A program made the position numbers and the translations under genes. This document shows, in pieces, positions 1-10,309 of a DNA stretch of 20,966 bases; within the stretch, counting starts at the first letter, position 1, and each line of letters begins with the position of its first letter. Where the stretch lies: assembly GCA_050299695.1 (NCBI GenBank), contig JBNKWI010000063.1, positions 1 through 20,966 on the forward strand, read 5' to 3'. The notes beneath the pieces are model-generated. The model saw only the letters and a list, made by a program, of their open reading frames with translations. It ran no database searches and was not told where the DNA came from. This stretch comes from Ovoidimarina sp050299695 (GTDB lineage Bacteria > Pseudomonadota > Alphaproteobacteria > Rhodobacterales > Rhodobacteraceae).

Positions 1-253
1 AGTCGAAGGTGGAGGTGATCGCCGGCCTGAGCCATTCGAAAAACGTCGCGGCCTGCTCCGGCAGGGCCAGCGCGTAGAACACGAAGGCGACGATGGAGAG
101 CCCGGAGACCAGGAACACCGGGTTGTGAATGTCGAACCCGAAGGGCCCGATACTGCTGGCGATGTTGTCCTGACCGATCTGGTATTCGGTCTCGATGATA
201 TCCGCGTGCCCTTCGGGGGCCGGAATGCCTTGATCGGCTGTTTGATCGGTCAT
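1..253 (-). CDS. BCCT family transporter, N-terminal part (runs off the left edge)
   Basis: Reverse-strand translation from the ATG at 253 gives 84 codons before the window ends. A hydrophilic, acidic N-terminal tail of about 40 residues leads into FDIHNPVFLVSG and a first membrane span (roughly residues 47-64), followed by LALPEQAATFFEWLRPAITSTFD. This is the usual opening of betaine/choline/carnitine transporters (a first helix, then an LPE/FPE turn and a W-containing segment). BCCT proteins are inner-membrane carriers that import quaternary ammonium osmolytes or related compounds with Na+ or H+. It lies 43 bp downstream of a universal stress protein gene on the same strand, probably co-transcribed. 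The substrate cannot be told from this fragment. Confidence 0.72.
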   Translation of the reverse strand, partial: MTDQTADQGIPAPEGHADIIETEYQIGQDNIASSIGPFGFDIHNPVFLVSGLSIVAFVFYALALPEQAATFFEWLRPAITSTFD

Positions 254-296
254 GCAGACCTCCCTGTTGCGATTGTCCTTGTTCGTTGAGTCATCT

Positions 297-716
297 TCAG
301 TCGGGCCGCACCACGAAAACCGACGCATGAGCATGCGCCGCGATCGTCCCGCCATTCGATGGCCAGACATAGTCGGCCAGGCCGGGCACATGGCTCGCCA
401 TCACCACGAGATCGGCGCCAAGCTCGTCCGCCGTCTTGAGAAGCGCGGTGTCGAGGTCGATCGACGGGTCGTGGCTGATCACCGGCTTGGAATCCGCCAC
501 CACGCCGTATTCGGCGGCTTGCTCGGCGGCGAAGGCCGCCAGTGCCTCGGCGAACTCCGCCGGGTTGTGCCCGAGCGCGCCCGGCGCCGAGGCCGATACT
601 CCCACATACGTAACCGGTGAATTGTAGTGTTTGGCGATGTCACCAGTGACGGCCAGCGCCTTCTTCAAGCTTTCCTTGTGCGCCAGATCCACGGGCGCCA
701 AGATGCGTTTGAACAT
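297..716 (-). CDS. Universal stress protein, UspA family
   Basis: 139 residues, the usual length of a single-domain Usp. It opens with MFKRILAPVDL, the typical first beta strand with the conserved Asp, and closes with GADLVVMASHVPG and a final ASVFVVRPD strand. The nucleotide motif G-2x-G-9x-G(S/T) of ATP-binding Usps is only partly kept: His stands where the first Gly should be (HVPG), and the later part reads NGGT. ATP binding is therefore uncertain. A purine-rich stretch (AGGAGAGGGAGGGG) precedes the ATG. The BCCT transporter gene follows on the same strand, so this Usp may modulate or be co-regulated with osmolyte uptake, as TeaD does for the TeaABC TRAP system (known example; the parallel is inference). 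Confidence 0.88.
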   Translation of the reverse strand: MFKRILAPVDLAHKESLKKALAVTGDIAKHYNSPVTYVGVSASAPGALGHNPAEFAEALAAFAAEQAAEYGVVADSKPVISHDPSIDLDTALLKTADELGADLVVMASHVPGLADYVWPSNGGTIAAHAHASVFVVRPD

Positions 717-1108
717 CCACCCCTCCCTCTCCTTTGTTGATACGGCACGTCCGTTTCAGGGCGTCACCCCCCGGGAGCCGCATATCCGGCGATGCTACGG
801 TACGATTCCCGCGCAAATCGGTTCACAGCGCCTGATCGTGTCGAGAAAACGACGCCGTTCTACTTTTGGGCGCCGTCATCACGCCGATGCACGCCAAAGC
901 TGCATGAGCCCCGAGCCCGGTCTGGGGAGGCCCGAAAACGCAGGAGGCGTGCCGCCTCGGCGGCGTTCCGCCGTAGCCCATCCGGACAGCTTGCGTCAGC
1001 CCGGGCGCGTGGCGGAGCATTGCGGGCACAGATCCAAACCCAGCGGAAACGCCGCGCTTGAAAACGGAGTGCGACACCGTATCCTGCAGACGAAGGAGTC
1101 GCGCCGCG
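717..1108. promoter_or_regulatory. Divergent intergenic region with overlapping GC-rich stems
   Basis: This 392-bp gap separates the minus-strand usp gene from the plus-strand PPDK-like gene and should hold both promoters. No convincing -35/-10 pair or coding region was found. The only structure seen is at 944-972, where neighbouring segments can pair in three competing ways: GAGGCG/CGCCTC (944-958), GCCGCC/GGCGGC (951-964) and GGCGG/CCGCC (959-972). No T-run follows, and GC-rich triplet repeats make such pairings easy by chance. Confidence 0.3.
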
Positions 1109-3676
<2,568 letters not shown>

Positions 3677-3836
3677 TCTGGAACGTTTCCAAATTGGAAA
3701 CAATCGGGTTCCACGTGGGACACGACCTGCGACCCTTGGTGGGGTGGACGCCCGGGAACCATTTCAGTAACGGAACGTCTCGTTTTGGGGTTCGCCCGTG
3801 GGCCCCAGGGTAATGGTCTTCTTGGAGGGGGACTCC

Positions 3837-4541
3837 ATGATTTTCCGACCCACGCTGTGGGCCGTCGCTCTTCTGAGCATCGGTCTGGCGACGGTGTCGT
3901 CCGCTGGTGATCTCGTTCTGAGCCAGTCGAACAACCCGAAGGCCGCGTTGAACGAGCAGGTGCTCGCGATGCTCGGCCAGGAACGTCAGGCGATTACAGG
4001 GGTTTCCACCGAGAAGGTGAAGAACCTGGTGACGCAACCGACGCGCCGCAACTTCTGGTTCAAGAAGCCCGAGGTGGTGGAGAACCGCTACGACGCCGCT
4101 TATGTGGACGGTCTTCCGACCGTGGAGGGGGGCAAGGCCTGGCATTGCCTGACCGAGGCGCTCTATTTCGAGGCGCGCGGCGAGTCCGTCGAGGGCATCT
4201 TCGCGGTGGGCGAAGTGATCCTGAACCGCGTCGACAGCCCGTCCTTCCCCGACAATGTCTGTGGCGTCATCCACCAGGGCACCGGCGAGCGCTTCCGCTG
4301 CCAGTTCACCTACACCTGCGACGGCCGCAAGGAGGTGATCAACGAGCCCGCCGCCTGGGACCGGGTCGGAAAGGTCGCCGACCTCCTCCTGACCGGCGCG
4401 GTGCCGCGGGCGCTGACCGACGGCGCCACCTACTACCACACCAAGGCGGTGAATCCCCGCTGGGCACGGGTCTTCACGCAGACCGCCTCGATCGGCTATC
4501 ATCTTTTCTACCGGAAGGAAGCGCGCTACGCCTCGAACTGA
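3837..4541 (+). CDS. Secreted cell wall hydrolase, SleB/CwlJ (Hydrolase_2) family
   Basis: 234 residues from ATG 3837, chosen because GGAGGGG lies 8 bases upstream and the first 23 residues form a signal peptide (basic start, hydrophobic core, cleavage after SSA). Upstream in-frame GTG/ATG codons (3798, 3813) lack these features. The catalytic domain covers about residues 103-226: WHCLTEALYFEARGES with the likely catalytic Glu112, then AVGEVILNRV, CGVIHQGTG, CQFTYTCDG and ATYYHTKAVNPRWA, all typical of this family. These enzymes cut peptidoglycan (lytic transglycosylase or amidase-like activity) in the periplasm. In non-spore-formers such homologues serve wall remodelling. Residues 24-100 are a low-similarity linker. 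folB follows after 55 bp on the same strand, and glmM further down also serves wall synthesis. Confidence 0.87.
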   Translation: MIFRPTLWAVALLSIGLATVSSAGDLVLSQSNNPKAALNEQVLAMLGQERQAITGVSTEKVKNLVTQPTRRNFWFKKPEVVENRYDAAYVDGLPTVEGGKAWHCLTEALYFEARGESVEGIFAVGEVILNRVDSPSFPDNVCGVIHQGTGERFRCQFTYTCDGRKEVINEPAAWDRVGKVADLLLTGAVPRALTDGATYYHTKAVNPRWARVFTQTASIGYHLFYRKEARYASN

Positions 4542-4596
4542 GCGTCGCGCGGACCAGGCCGCCCGGCCAGGCAGCGGTGAGGAGGCCGACCGCCCA

Positions 4597-5520
4597 ATGT
4601 CCAGCGATATCACGCTCGCCTTTGCGCATCCCGAGTTCCGGGCCGCCGCCACGGCTGAGCCGCCCCTGCCGGACCGGATCTCGCTCCGCGACCACGTGGT
4701 CGAGACCGAGATCGGCGCCTTCCAGCCCGAGAGGGGCCGCACCCAGCGGCTCAATTTCAACGTGGTTGTGGAGGTCCGCCCGGCCCATGACGTGGGCGAC
4801 GACGTGGACCGGATCCTGTCCTACGACAAGATCACCGAGGCCATCGCCGCCGAGCTGGAACGCGAGCGCCTGAACCTGCTCGAAACCCTGGCGGAACGGG
4901 TCGCCGCGCGGATCCTCGCCGCGCCCCAGGCCCTGCGCACCTTCGTCCGGATCGAAAAGCTCGACCTCGGCCCCGGCGCGCTCGGCGTCGAAATCGTCCG
5001 GACCCGCGCCGAGCTGTCCGAACGGCTGATCAGCGAGATCTCCGACGAACCCGCGCCGCTGGTGTTCTTCCTCGGGCACGAGGCGATGATCTCGCCGCGC
5101 CTGAAAACCTGGCTCGACGGGATCGAGGCCAGCGGCAGGCCGGCGATCCTCTGCGTCGCTCGTGGCGCGGCCGAGCGGCCGCAGGTGCCCATCGCCATCG
5201 CCCAGCAGCGGATCGACCTGTTGCATCTCGAGCAATCGGCCTGGGTGCTGGCCGCGCGCGACAAGCGCTGCGTGGTCATCGACAGCCGCACCGAGCTCGA
5301 CTGGGCCTCCCGGCGCGGCCGGATCAGCGTCTGGGCACCGTCCAAAATGGTGCTCGACGCTACGCATCCGCCCGCGTCGGAGGAGCCCGACCGGCTCGCC
5401 CTCTGGCTTGCCGAGGAATTCGGCGCCGCCGAGATCTTCTTCGTCGGCGCCCCCGCGCCCTCGGGCAGCGGCGCGCGCAGTCTTCCCGCCGACGCCGACA
5501 CCCTCATCCCGCACACATGA
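4597..5520 (+). CDS. folB: Dihydroneopterin aldolase with a C-terminal extension resembling an amino-acid-kinase fold
   Basis: 307 residues, against about 120 for an ordinary dihydroneopterin aldolase. GAGGAGG lies 11 bases before the ATG. Residues about 27-137 are the aldolase domain: DRISLRDHVVETEIGAFQPERGRTQ with Glu45, SYDKITEAI with Tyr76, LLETLAERVAARIL, and RIEK with Lys121 in the place of the active-site Lys (normally followed by Pro, here Leu). It converts dihydroneopterin to 6-hydroxymethyl-dihydropterin in folate synthesis. Residues about 155-290 are an extra domain. Its end (W-APSK, then EEPDRLALWLAEEFGAAEIFFVG) resembles the close of COG2054/MfnE-like amino acid kinases, where an SDS-A-W-A stretch precedes a LV strand; this is my inference. 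It overlaps folP by four bases (ATGA), suggesting translational coupling. No folK was seen. Confidence 0.83.
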   Translation: MSSDITLAFAHPEFRAAATAEPPLPDRISLRDHVVETEIGAFQPERGRTQRLNFNVVVEVRPAHDVGDDVDRILSYDKITEAIAAELERERLNLLETLAERVAARILAAPQALRTFVRIEKLDLGPGALGVEIVRTRAELSERLISEISDEPAPLVFFLGHEAMISPRLKTWLDGIEASGRPAILCVARGAAERPQVPIAIAQQRIDLLHLEQSAWVLAARDKRCVVIDSRTELDWASRRGRISVWAPSKMVLDATHPPASEEPDRLALWLAEEFGAAEIFFVGAPAPSGSGARSLPADADTLIPHT

Positions 5521-6506
5521 GCCGCCATCTCGAACCCCTGCCCCGCACCGGCCCACGCTCCGAAACGGCCCTGCCCCTCGCCGGCAGCGCCCATGTCTGG
5601 TTCGACGGTCTCGCGGATTCCCGCGCCGCCTCCGCACTCCCGGAGGTGGACCGGCTCCGCCTCTCCGCCCTCCGCCCCGCCCTCTGCGGCCTGACGCTCG
5701 ACCGCCCCCGGATCATGGGCATCCTGAACGTCACCCCCGACAGCTTCTCCGATGGCGGAGACCTGCCCAGCATCGAATCTGCCGTGATCCGTGCCCGCGC
5801 CATGACCCAGGCCGACATCCTCGATATCGGCGGCGAAAGCACCCGCCCGGGCGCCGACGACGTGCCCGTGGACGAAGAGATCGCCCGCACCGCCCCGGTG
5901 ATCGCCGCGATCCGCGCCGCCGGCATCGCCAAGCCGATCAGCATCGACACCCGCAAGTCCGCGGTGGCAGAGGCCGCGCTCGACGCCGGCGCCGACATCG
6001 TCAACGACGTCTCGGCGATGACCTACGACCCGGCCATGGCGCCGCTCGTCGCCGCGCGCGGCGTGCCGGTCTGCCTGATGCATGCGCAGGGCGACCCCAA
6101 GACCATGCAGGAGGCCCCGGTCTACGGCGATGTCGTCGTCGAGGTCGCGGATTTCCTGGCCCAGCGCATCCAGGCGGCGCGCGAGGCCGGCATCGCGCTC
6201 GAAAACATCATCACCGATCCCGGCATCGGCTTCGGAAAGACATTGCAACACAACGTGTCTGTGCTCCGGCACCTTTCGGTCTATCATGACCTCGGCTGCC
6301 CGATCCTGCTCGGCGTCTCGCGCAAGCGTTTCATCGGGGCGATCGGCCGGATCGAGGCGGCGAAGGACCGGATGCCCGGCTCGCTCGCGGTGGCGCTGCA
6401 TGGCGCCGGCCACGGGGTGCAAATCCTCCGGGTCCATGACGTCAACGAGACCGGGCAGGCCCTGCGCCTCTACCTGGCGATGCATGAGGCGGAACAGGAT
6501 GCGTGA
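5517..6506 (+). CDS. folP: Dihydropteroate synthase
   Basis: 329 residues. It joins 6-hydroxymethyl-dihydropterin diphosphate and p-aminobenzoate to make dihydropteroate in the cytoplasm. All signature elements of the TIM barrel are present: MGILNVTPDSFSDGG (67-81), DIGGESTRPGA (103-113), ISIDTRKSAVAEAAL (141-155), NDVSAM (163-168), MHAQGDPKTMQ (188-198), DPGIGFGKT (234-242) and LGVSRKRFIG (265-274). About 60 residues precede the barrel, a longer N-terminus than in the E. coli enzyme (about 280 residues). No clear ribosome site precedes the ATG, so translation is probably coupled to folB through the ATGA overlap. It also overlaps the glmM start by eight bases. Sequence is otherwise ordinary. 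Confidence 0.96.
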   Translation: MSRHLEPLPRTGPRSETALPLAGSAHVWFDGLADSRAASALPEVDRLRLSALRPALCGLTLDRPRIMGILNVTPDSFSDGGDLPSIESAVIRARAMTQADILDIGGESTRPGADDVPVDEEIARTAPVIAAIRAAGIAKPISIDTRKSAVAEAALDAGADIVNDVSAMTYDPAMAPLVAARGVPVCLMHAQGDPKTMQEAPVYGDVVVEVADFLAQRIQAAREAGIALENIITDPGIGFGKTLQHNVSVLRHLSVYHDLGCPILLGVSRKRFIGAIGRIEAAKDRMPGSLAVALHGAGHGVQILRVHDVNETGQALRLYLAMHEAEQDA

Positions 6507-7839
6507 ACTTTTCGGCACCGACGGCGTGCGCGGCACGGCGAACACCCACCCGATGACGGCGGAGGTCGCGTTGCGGCTCGGCGCGGCGGCGGGCCGCTAT
6601 TTCCGGCGCGACCGCTCGGCGGCGCATCGGGTGGTGATCGGCAAGGACACGCGGCTCTCGGGCTACATGTTCGAGAACGCGCTCACCGCCGGCTTCACCT
6701 CCACCGGCATGAACGTGCTGCTCCTCGGCCCCGTGCCGACCCCCGCGGTGGGGCTCCTGACCACCTCGATGCGGGCGGATGTCGGCGTGATGATCTCCGC
6801 CTCTCACAACCCGCACCACGACAACGGCATCAAGTTCTTCGGCCCCGACGGCTACAAGCTCTCCGACGAAGCCGAAGAGGAGATCGAGGGCTTCCTCCGT
6901 TCCGAGATCCCGCTCGCCTCCGCCGCCAATATCGGCCGCGCAAAGCGGATCGACGACGGCCTGTTCCGCTATATCGAACGCGCGAAATCCACCTTCCCGA
7001 CCGACCTCCGGCTCGACGGGCTCAAGGTGGTGATCGACTGCGCCAACGGCGCCGCCTACAAGGCCGCACCGCAGGTGCTGTGGGAGCTCGGCGCCGAAGT
7101 AATCCCGGTGGGCGTCAGCCCGAACGGCACCAATATCAACCAGGGCTGCGGCTCGACCGACACGCGCAGCGCCGCCGAGGCGGTGGTGGCCCATGGCGCC
7201 GATATCGGCATCTGCCTCGACGGTGATGCCGACCGTGTTATGATCCTCGACGAGACAGGCACCGTCGCCGATGGCGACCAGGTCATGGCGCTTCTCGCCG
7301 CGCGGCTCGCCGATGACGGAAGGCTCGCCGGCAACACGCTCGTCGCGACGGTGATGTCGAACCTCGGCCTCGAGCGGCACCTCGCGGCGCTCGGCATCAC
7401 CCTCCATCGCACCGGCGTCGGCGACCGCTACGTGGTCGAAGCGATGCGCAAGGGCGGCTTCAACATGGGCGGCGAGCAGTCGGGCCATATCGTCCTCACC
7501 GACTACGCCACCACCGGCGACGGGTTGATCGCCGGGCTCCAGGTGCTGCGCGAGATGGTCCAGACCGGCAAACGCGCCTCCGAACTCGCGCACCAGTTCA
7601 CCCCGGTGCCGCAGCTCCTGAAGAACGTCCGCTACACCGCCGGGGCCCAGCCGCTCGAGGCGATGGCCGTCAAGGCCGCCATCGCCGATGCCGAGGTGCG
7701 GCTTTCCGGCGCCGGCCGGCTCCTGATCCGCAAATCGGGCACCGAAGCGCTGATCCGGGTGATGGCCGAATGCGAGGACCAGGGCCTCCTCAAGGAAGTG
7801 GTCGACGGCATCGTCGCGAAGGTCGCCGAGGCGGTGTAG
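6499..7839 (+). CDS. glmM: Phosphoglucosamine mutase
   Basis: 446 residues, the normal family length. It converts glucosamine-6-phosphate to glucosamine-1-phosphate, the precursor of UDP-GlcNAc for peptidoglycan and lipopolysaccharide. The start MRELFGTDGVRG is a typical GlmM N-terminus, and GGAACAGG upstream gives a plausible ribosome site. Key parts: active-site loop ISASHNP with phosphoserine Ser102, metal loop DGDADR (241-246), sugar loop GGEQSGH, and C-terminal phosphate loop RKSGTEALIRVM (from residue 411). The ATG lies inside the end of folP (eight-base overlap). A folP-glmM pair is also found in E. coli, so the order is conserved. It is the last gene of the plus-strand run. Confidence 0.97.
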   Translation: MRELFGTDGVRGTANTHPMTAEVALRLGAAAGRYFRRDRSAAHRVVIGKDTRLSGYMFENALTAGFTSTGMNVLLLGPVPTPAVGLLTTSMRADVGVMISASHNPHHDNGIKFFGPDGYKLSDEAEEEIEGFLRSEIPLASAANIGRAKRIDDGLFRYIERAKSTFPTDLRLDGLKVVIDCANGAAYKAAPQVLWELGAEVIPVGVSPNGTNINQGCGSTDTRSAAEAVVAHGADIGICLDGDADRVMILDETGTVADGDQVMALLAARLADDGRLAGNTLVATVMSNLGLERHLAALGITLHRTGVGDRYVVEAMRKGGFNMGGEQSGHIVLTDYATTGDGLIAGLQVLREMVQTGKRASELAHQFTPVPQLLKNVRYTAGAQPLEAMAVKAAIADAEVRLSGAGRLLIRKSGTEALIRVMAECEDQGLLKEVVDGIVAKVAEAV

Positions 7840-8142
7840 CGCTGCGAAAGCCGACGGCGGGCAAGTTTCAAGACCTTTGCCACGCTTCATTCCTTACCAC
7901 GCGCAAGCCGGGCGAGCGCCTGCCCGTGGGATGGCGCACAACGGTTGTACGGGGCATTTTATGGTGCCACCCCGCCGTACATCCGTTCGGCGCGGGACGA
8001 CGCCAAAGCGCCAGCCCGCCGGAACGGGCAGGCGCTCGCCCGGCGCCTTCGGCGCCATTCGGGCGGGGATACACATCGCCGCCGCAAGGGCAAAAGGCGT
8101 GCAATTGCGGTTGGTCAGCTTCAGGCAGCACCCCCCGTGCCG
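7840..8142. other. Gene-free gap between convergent genes glmM and uxuB
   Basis: These 303 bases separate the glmM stop from the uxuB stop. Open frames across it are low-complexity and show no family resemblance. It holds the nested palindrome described separately and, overlapping its right end, a small hairpin GGCGCC-TTC-GGCGCC (8042-8056). Neither is followed by a clear T-run on either strand, so any terminator role rests on position and base-pairing only. Confidence 0.6.
7907..8044. repeat. 138-bp nested imperfect palindrome
   Basis: The outer arms 7907-7927 and 8024-8044 are perfect inverted copies of 21 bases (left arm begins GCCGGGCGAGCGCC). Inside, TGGCGC (7932-7937) pairs with GCGCCA (8008-8013). 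ACGGTTGTACGG (7941-7952) pairs with CCGTACATCCGT (7975-7986) with one mismatch. GGCA/TGCC (7953-7956, 7965-7968) closes the core. The right half is longer between blocks, as if one side has gained or lost bases. It could be a bidirectional terminator, or a miniature non-coding mobile or repeat element. No flanking direct repeat was recognised. Confidence 0.7.
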
Positions 8143-9594
8143 CTACCGCCCGGCCAGATCCGCCACCGCCTGGGCCGCGCCCTCCGCCAGAAGCGCCCCA
8201 TAGGCCCGCGTCACCGCGTCGCGGAACCGCGCATCGCCTGCCAGCGCCGCGGGGAACACCTCGGCGAAACCCAGAAGCGCCGCCACCTTGCCTTCCGCCG
8301 TCTCCGCCCCGTCCGAGGCCGCCTTCAGACGCTCGGCCAGGGGGTCGCGCACGTCGATGGCCGCGCCCTTCTCGTCGGTGCCGCCCACGTAGCGCATCCA
8401 GCCCGCCACGGCGAGGCACAGCCCCTCGGGCAACCGCCCTGCCGCGAGGTTGTCGGCGACGGTGCCGAGGATCCGCTGCGGCAGCTTCTGGCTCCCGTCC
8501 ATGGCGATCTGCCAGGTCCGGTGCCGGATCGCCGGGTTCCGGTAGCGCTCCAGAAGCGCCACGGCATAGGCCGGCAGGTCCTCGCCCTCGGGCTGCGGCA
8601 CCGTGGGCAGGATCTCCTCTTCCCAGAGCCGCTCGCAGAGCCGCGCGAACCCGGGCGCCGCGACGGTCTCGGCTATGGTCTCGTGCCCCGCCAGGTAGCC
8701 CAGATAGGCCAGCGTCGAATGGGTCCCGTTAAGACAGCGCAGCTTCATCAGCTCATGCGCCTCGACGCTACCCACCATCTGCGCGCCCGCCCGCTCCCAG
8801 GCCGGACGCGCCCCGTCCACGAAATCGTCCTCGATCACCCATTGCCGGAACGGCTCATGCGCAACCATCGCCTCGTCGCGATAGCCCTCCGCCGCCTCCA
8901 GCGCGGCGATGTCGGCCTCGGTCGTCGCCGGTGTGATCCGGTCGACCATGGTCGCCGGAAACCGGCCCTCCGCGGCGATCCACTCCGCGAGCCCCGTATC
9001 CCGCGCCCGCGCGAAATCCAGGACGATATCCCGCGCCAGCCGTCCGTTCGACGGCAGGTTGTCGCAGGTCAAGACCGTGAAGGGCGCCAGGCCCGCCGCG
9101 CGCCGCTGCGCCAGCGCCTCGACCAGATAGCCGGGCGCCGAAACCGGCCGGCCCGGTTCGGCGAGATCGTGCACGATATCCGGATGCGCCGGGTTCAGCC
9201 GCCCGGTCGCGGGGTTGTGGCAATAGCCCTTCTCGGTGATCGTCATCGACACGATCCGCACCGCGGGATCGGCCATCGCCGCGAGCACCGCCTCGGGATC
9301 CTCCGGCGCCACCAGGCAGCGGCAGATCGACCCGACCACCCGGTGCCTTGCCCCGCCGGGCCCCAGCTCGACCGCGGTATAGGCGCAGCCCTGCGGCGCC
9401 AGCTGGTCGCGCGGGCCCGCGCTCCTGAGGCTCACCGCGACGATGCCCCAATCGCCACCCGAAGCCGCCATCGCCTCCTCGGTATAGATCGCGTTGAAGG
9501 CGCGGAAGAAGGCGCCAGGGCCCAGATGGACGATGCCGGGCGCGGGTGCCACGCCCTTCAGTGTCAGTCGTTCAGCGTGCAAGCCAGCCTCCAT
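8143..9594 (-). CDS. uxuB: D-fructuronate reductase (mannonate oxidoreductase), mannitol dehydrogenase family
   Basis: 483 residues, close to E. coli UxuB (486). It reduces D-fructuronate to D-mannonate with NADH. The NAD-binding opening is GIVHLGPGAFFRAF (20-33), the mid-domain has SMTITEKGY, TVLTCDNLPSNG and DRITPAT, and the catalytic signature is LMKLRCLNGTHSTLAYLG with Lys284. Mannitol/altronate-type dehydrogenases share these motifs, but UxaC in the same operon favours fructuronate as substrate. The ATG at 9594 lies inside kduD (23-base overlap). A TTG at 9580 with GGAGG five bases upstream is an alternative start that would shorten the protein by four residues. It is the last gene of the uronate operon. 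No uxuA (mannonate dehydratase) is present here. Confidence 0.88.
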   Translation of the reverse strand: MEAGLHAERLTLKGVAPAPGIVHLGPGAFFRAFNAIYTEEAMAASGGDWGIVAVSLRSAGPRDQLAPQGCAYTAVELGPGGARHRVVGSICRCLVAPEDPEAVLAAMADPAVRIVSMTITEKGYCHNPATGRLNPAHPDIVHDLAEPGRPVSAPGYLVEALAQRRAAGLAPFTVLTCDNLPSNGRLARDIVLDFARARDTGLAEWIAAEGRFPATMVDRITPATTEADIAALEAAEGYRDEAMVAHEPFRQWVIEDDFVDGARPAWERAGAQMVGSVEAHELMKLRCLNGTHSTLAYLGYLAGHETIAETVAAPGFARLCERLWEEEILPTVPQPEGEDLPAYAVALLERYRNPAIRHRTWQIAMDGSQKLPQRILGTVADNLAAGRLPEGLCLAVAGWMRYVGGTDEKGAAIDVRDPLAERLKAASDGAETAEGKVAALLGFAEVFPAALAGDARFRDAVTRAYGALLAEGAAQAVADLAGR

Positions 9595-10309
9595 CCACGT
9601 TCAGGACCGCGCCGGTCACATAGCCGGCCGCCGGCGTGCAGAGGAACGTCACCGCCCCGGCGATATCCGCCGGATCGCCCCAGCGCCCCGCCGGGATCCG
9701 GCCGAGGATCTCGGCCGAGCGCTTCGGATCGGCCCGGAGCGCCTCGGTGTTGTTCGTCGCGATATAGCCCGGCGCCACCGCGTTCACGTTGATCCCCGCG
9801 GGCGCCCATTCATTGGCCAGCGCCTTCGTCAGCCCCGCCACACCATGCTTCGACGCGGTATAGCCCGGAACCCGGATCCCGCCCTGAAAGGACAGGAGCG
9901 AGGCGATATTGACGATCCGCCCGCCTGCCCCGCGCGCCATCGCCGCCTTCGCGAAGGCCTGGCTCAACAGGAACACCGATTTCAGGTTCACGTTCAGCAC
10001 GTCGTCCCAATCGCTTTCGGCATGGGCCACCGCATCCTCGCGGCGGATGATGCCCGCGTTGTTCACCAGGATGTCGAGATCCCCCGGCAGCGCCGCCGCC
10101 GCCCCCGGTTCGGCCACATCGAGGACCATCTCCTCGGCCGTCCCGCCGGCCGCGACGATCGCCGCCACGGTCTCCGCGCAGGAGCGCCGCCCGGCCGCGA
10201 TCACATGGGCTCCGGCCGCCGCCAGCCCTTCGGCGATGGCCTGGCCGATCCCGGTATTCGCGCCCGTGACCAGCGCGCGCTTGCCGTCGATCCGGAAGGG
10301 CTCGCTCAC
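9572..10309 (-). CDS. kduD: 2-dehydro-3-deoxy-D-gluconate 5-dehydrogenase, SDR family
   Basis: 245 residues, a classical short-chain dehydrogenase. It shows TGANTGIG (15-22), NNAGI (83-87), catalytic Ser137 and YTASK (Tyr150, Lys154). The stretch SLLSFQGGIRVPGYTASKHGV and the ends APGYIATNNTEALR, IPAGRWGDPADIAG and VLNVDGGWLAR are closely KduD-like. The enzyme reduces 2,5-diketo-3-deoxygluconate, formed by KduI, to 2-keto-3-deoxygluconate. The start is GTG 10309, overlapping the kduI stop by four bases (GTGA), so translation is likely coupled. Its neighbours kdgF and kduI supply the preceding steps. Confidence 0.92.
   Translation of the reverse strand: MSEPFRIDGKRALVTGANTGIGQAIAEGLAAAGAHVIAAGRRSCAETVAAIVAAGGTAEEMVLDVAEPGAAAALPGDLDILVNNAGIIRREDAVAHAESDWDDVLNVNLKSVFLLSQAFAKAAMARGAGGRIVNIASLLSFQGGIRVPGYTASKHGVAGLTKALANEWAPAGINVNAVAPGYIATNNTEALRADPKRSAEILGRIPAGRWGDPADIAGAVTFLCTPAAGYVTGAVLNVDGGWLAR

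Noticed and set aside
8042..8056. GGCGCC-TTC-GGCGCC hairpin as a standalone terminator
   Set aside because: The stem is real but no T-run follows on either strand, and it overlaps the end of the larger palindrome, so it was kept only as part of the intergenic description.
7868..8203. Small open frames in the glmM-uxuB gap on both strands
   Set aside because: They cross the palindrome, overlap each other and have Arg/Ala/Pro-rich products with no ribosome site or family likeness; open frame by base composition.
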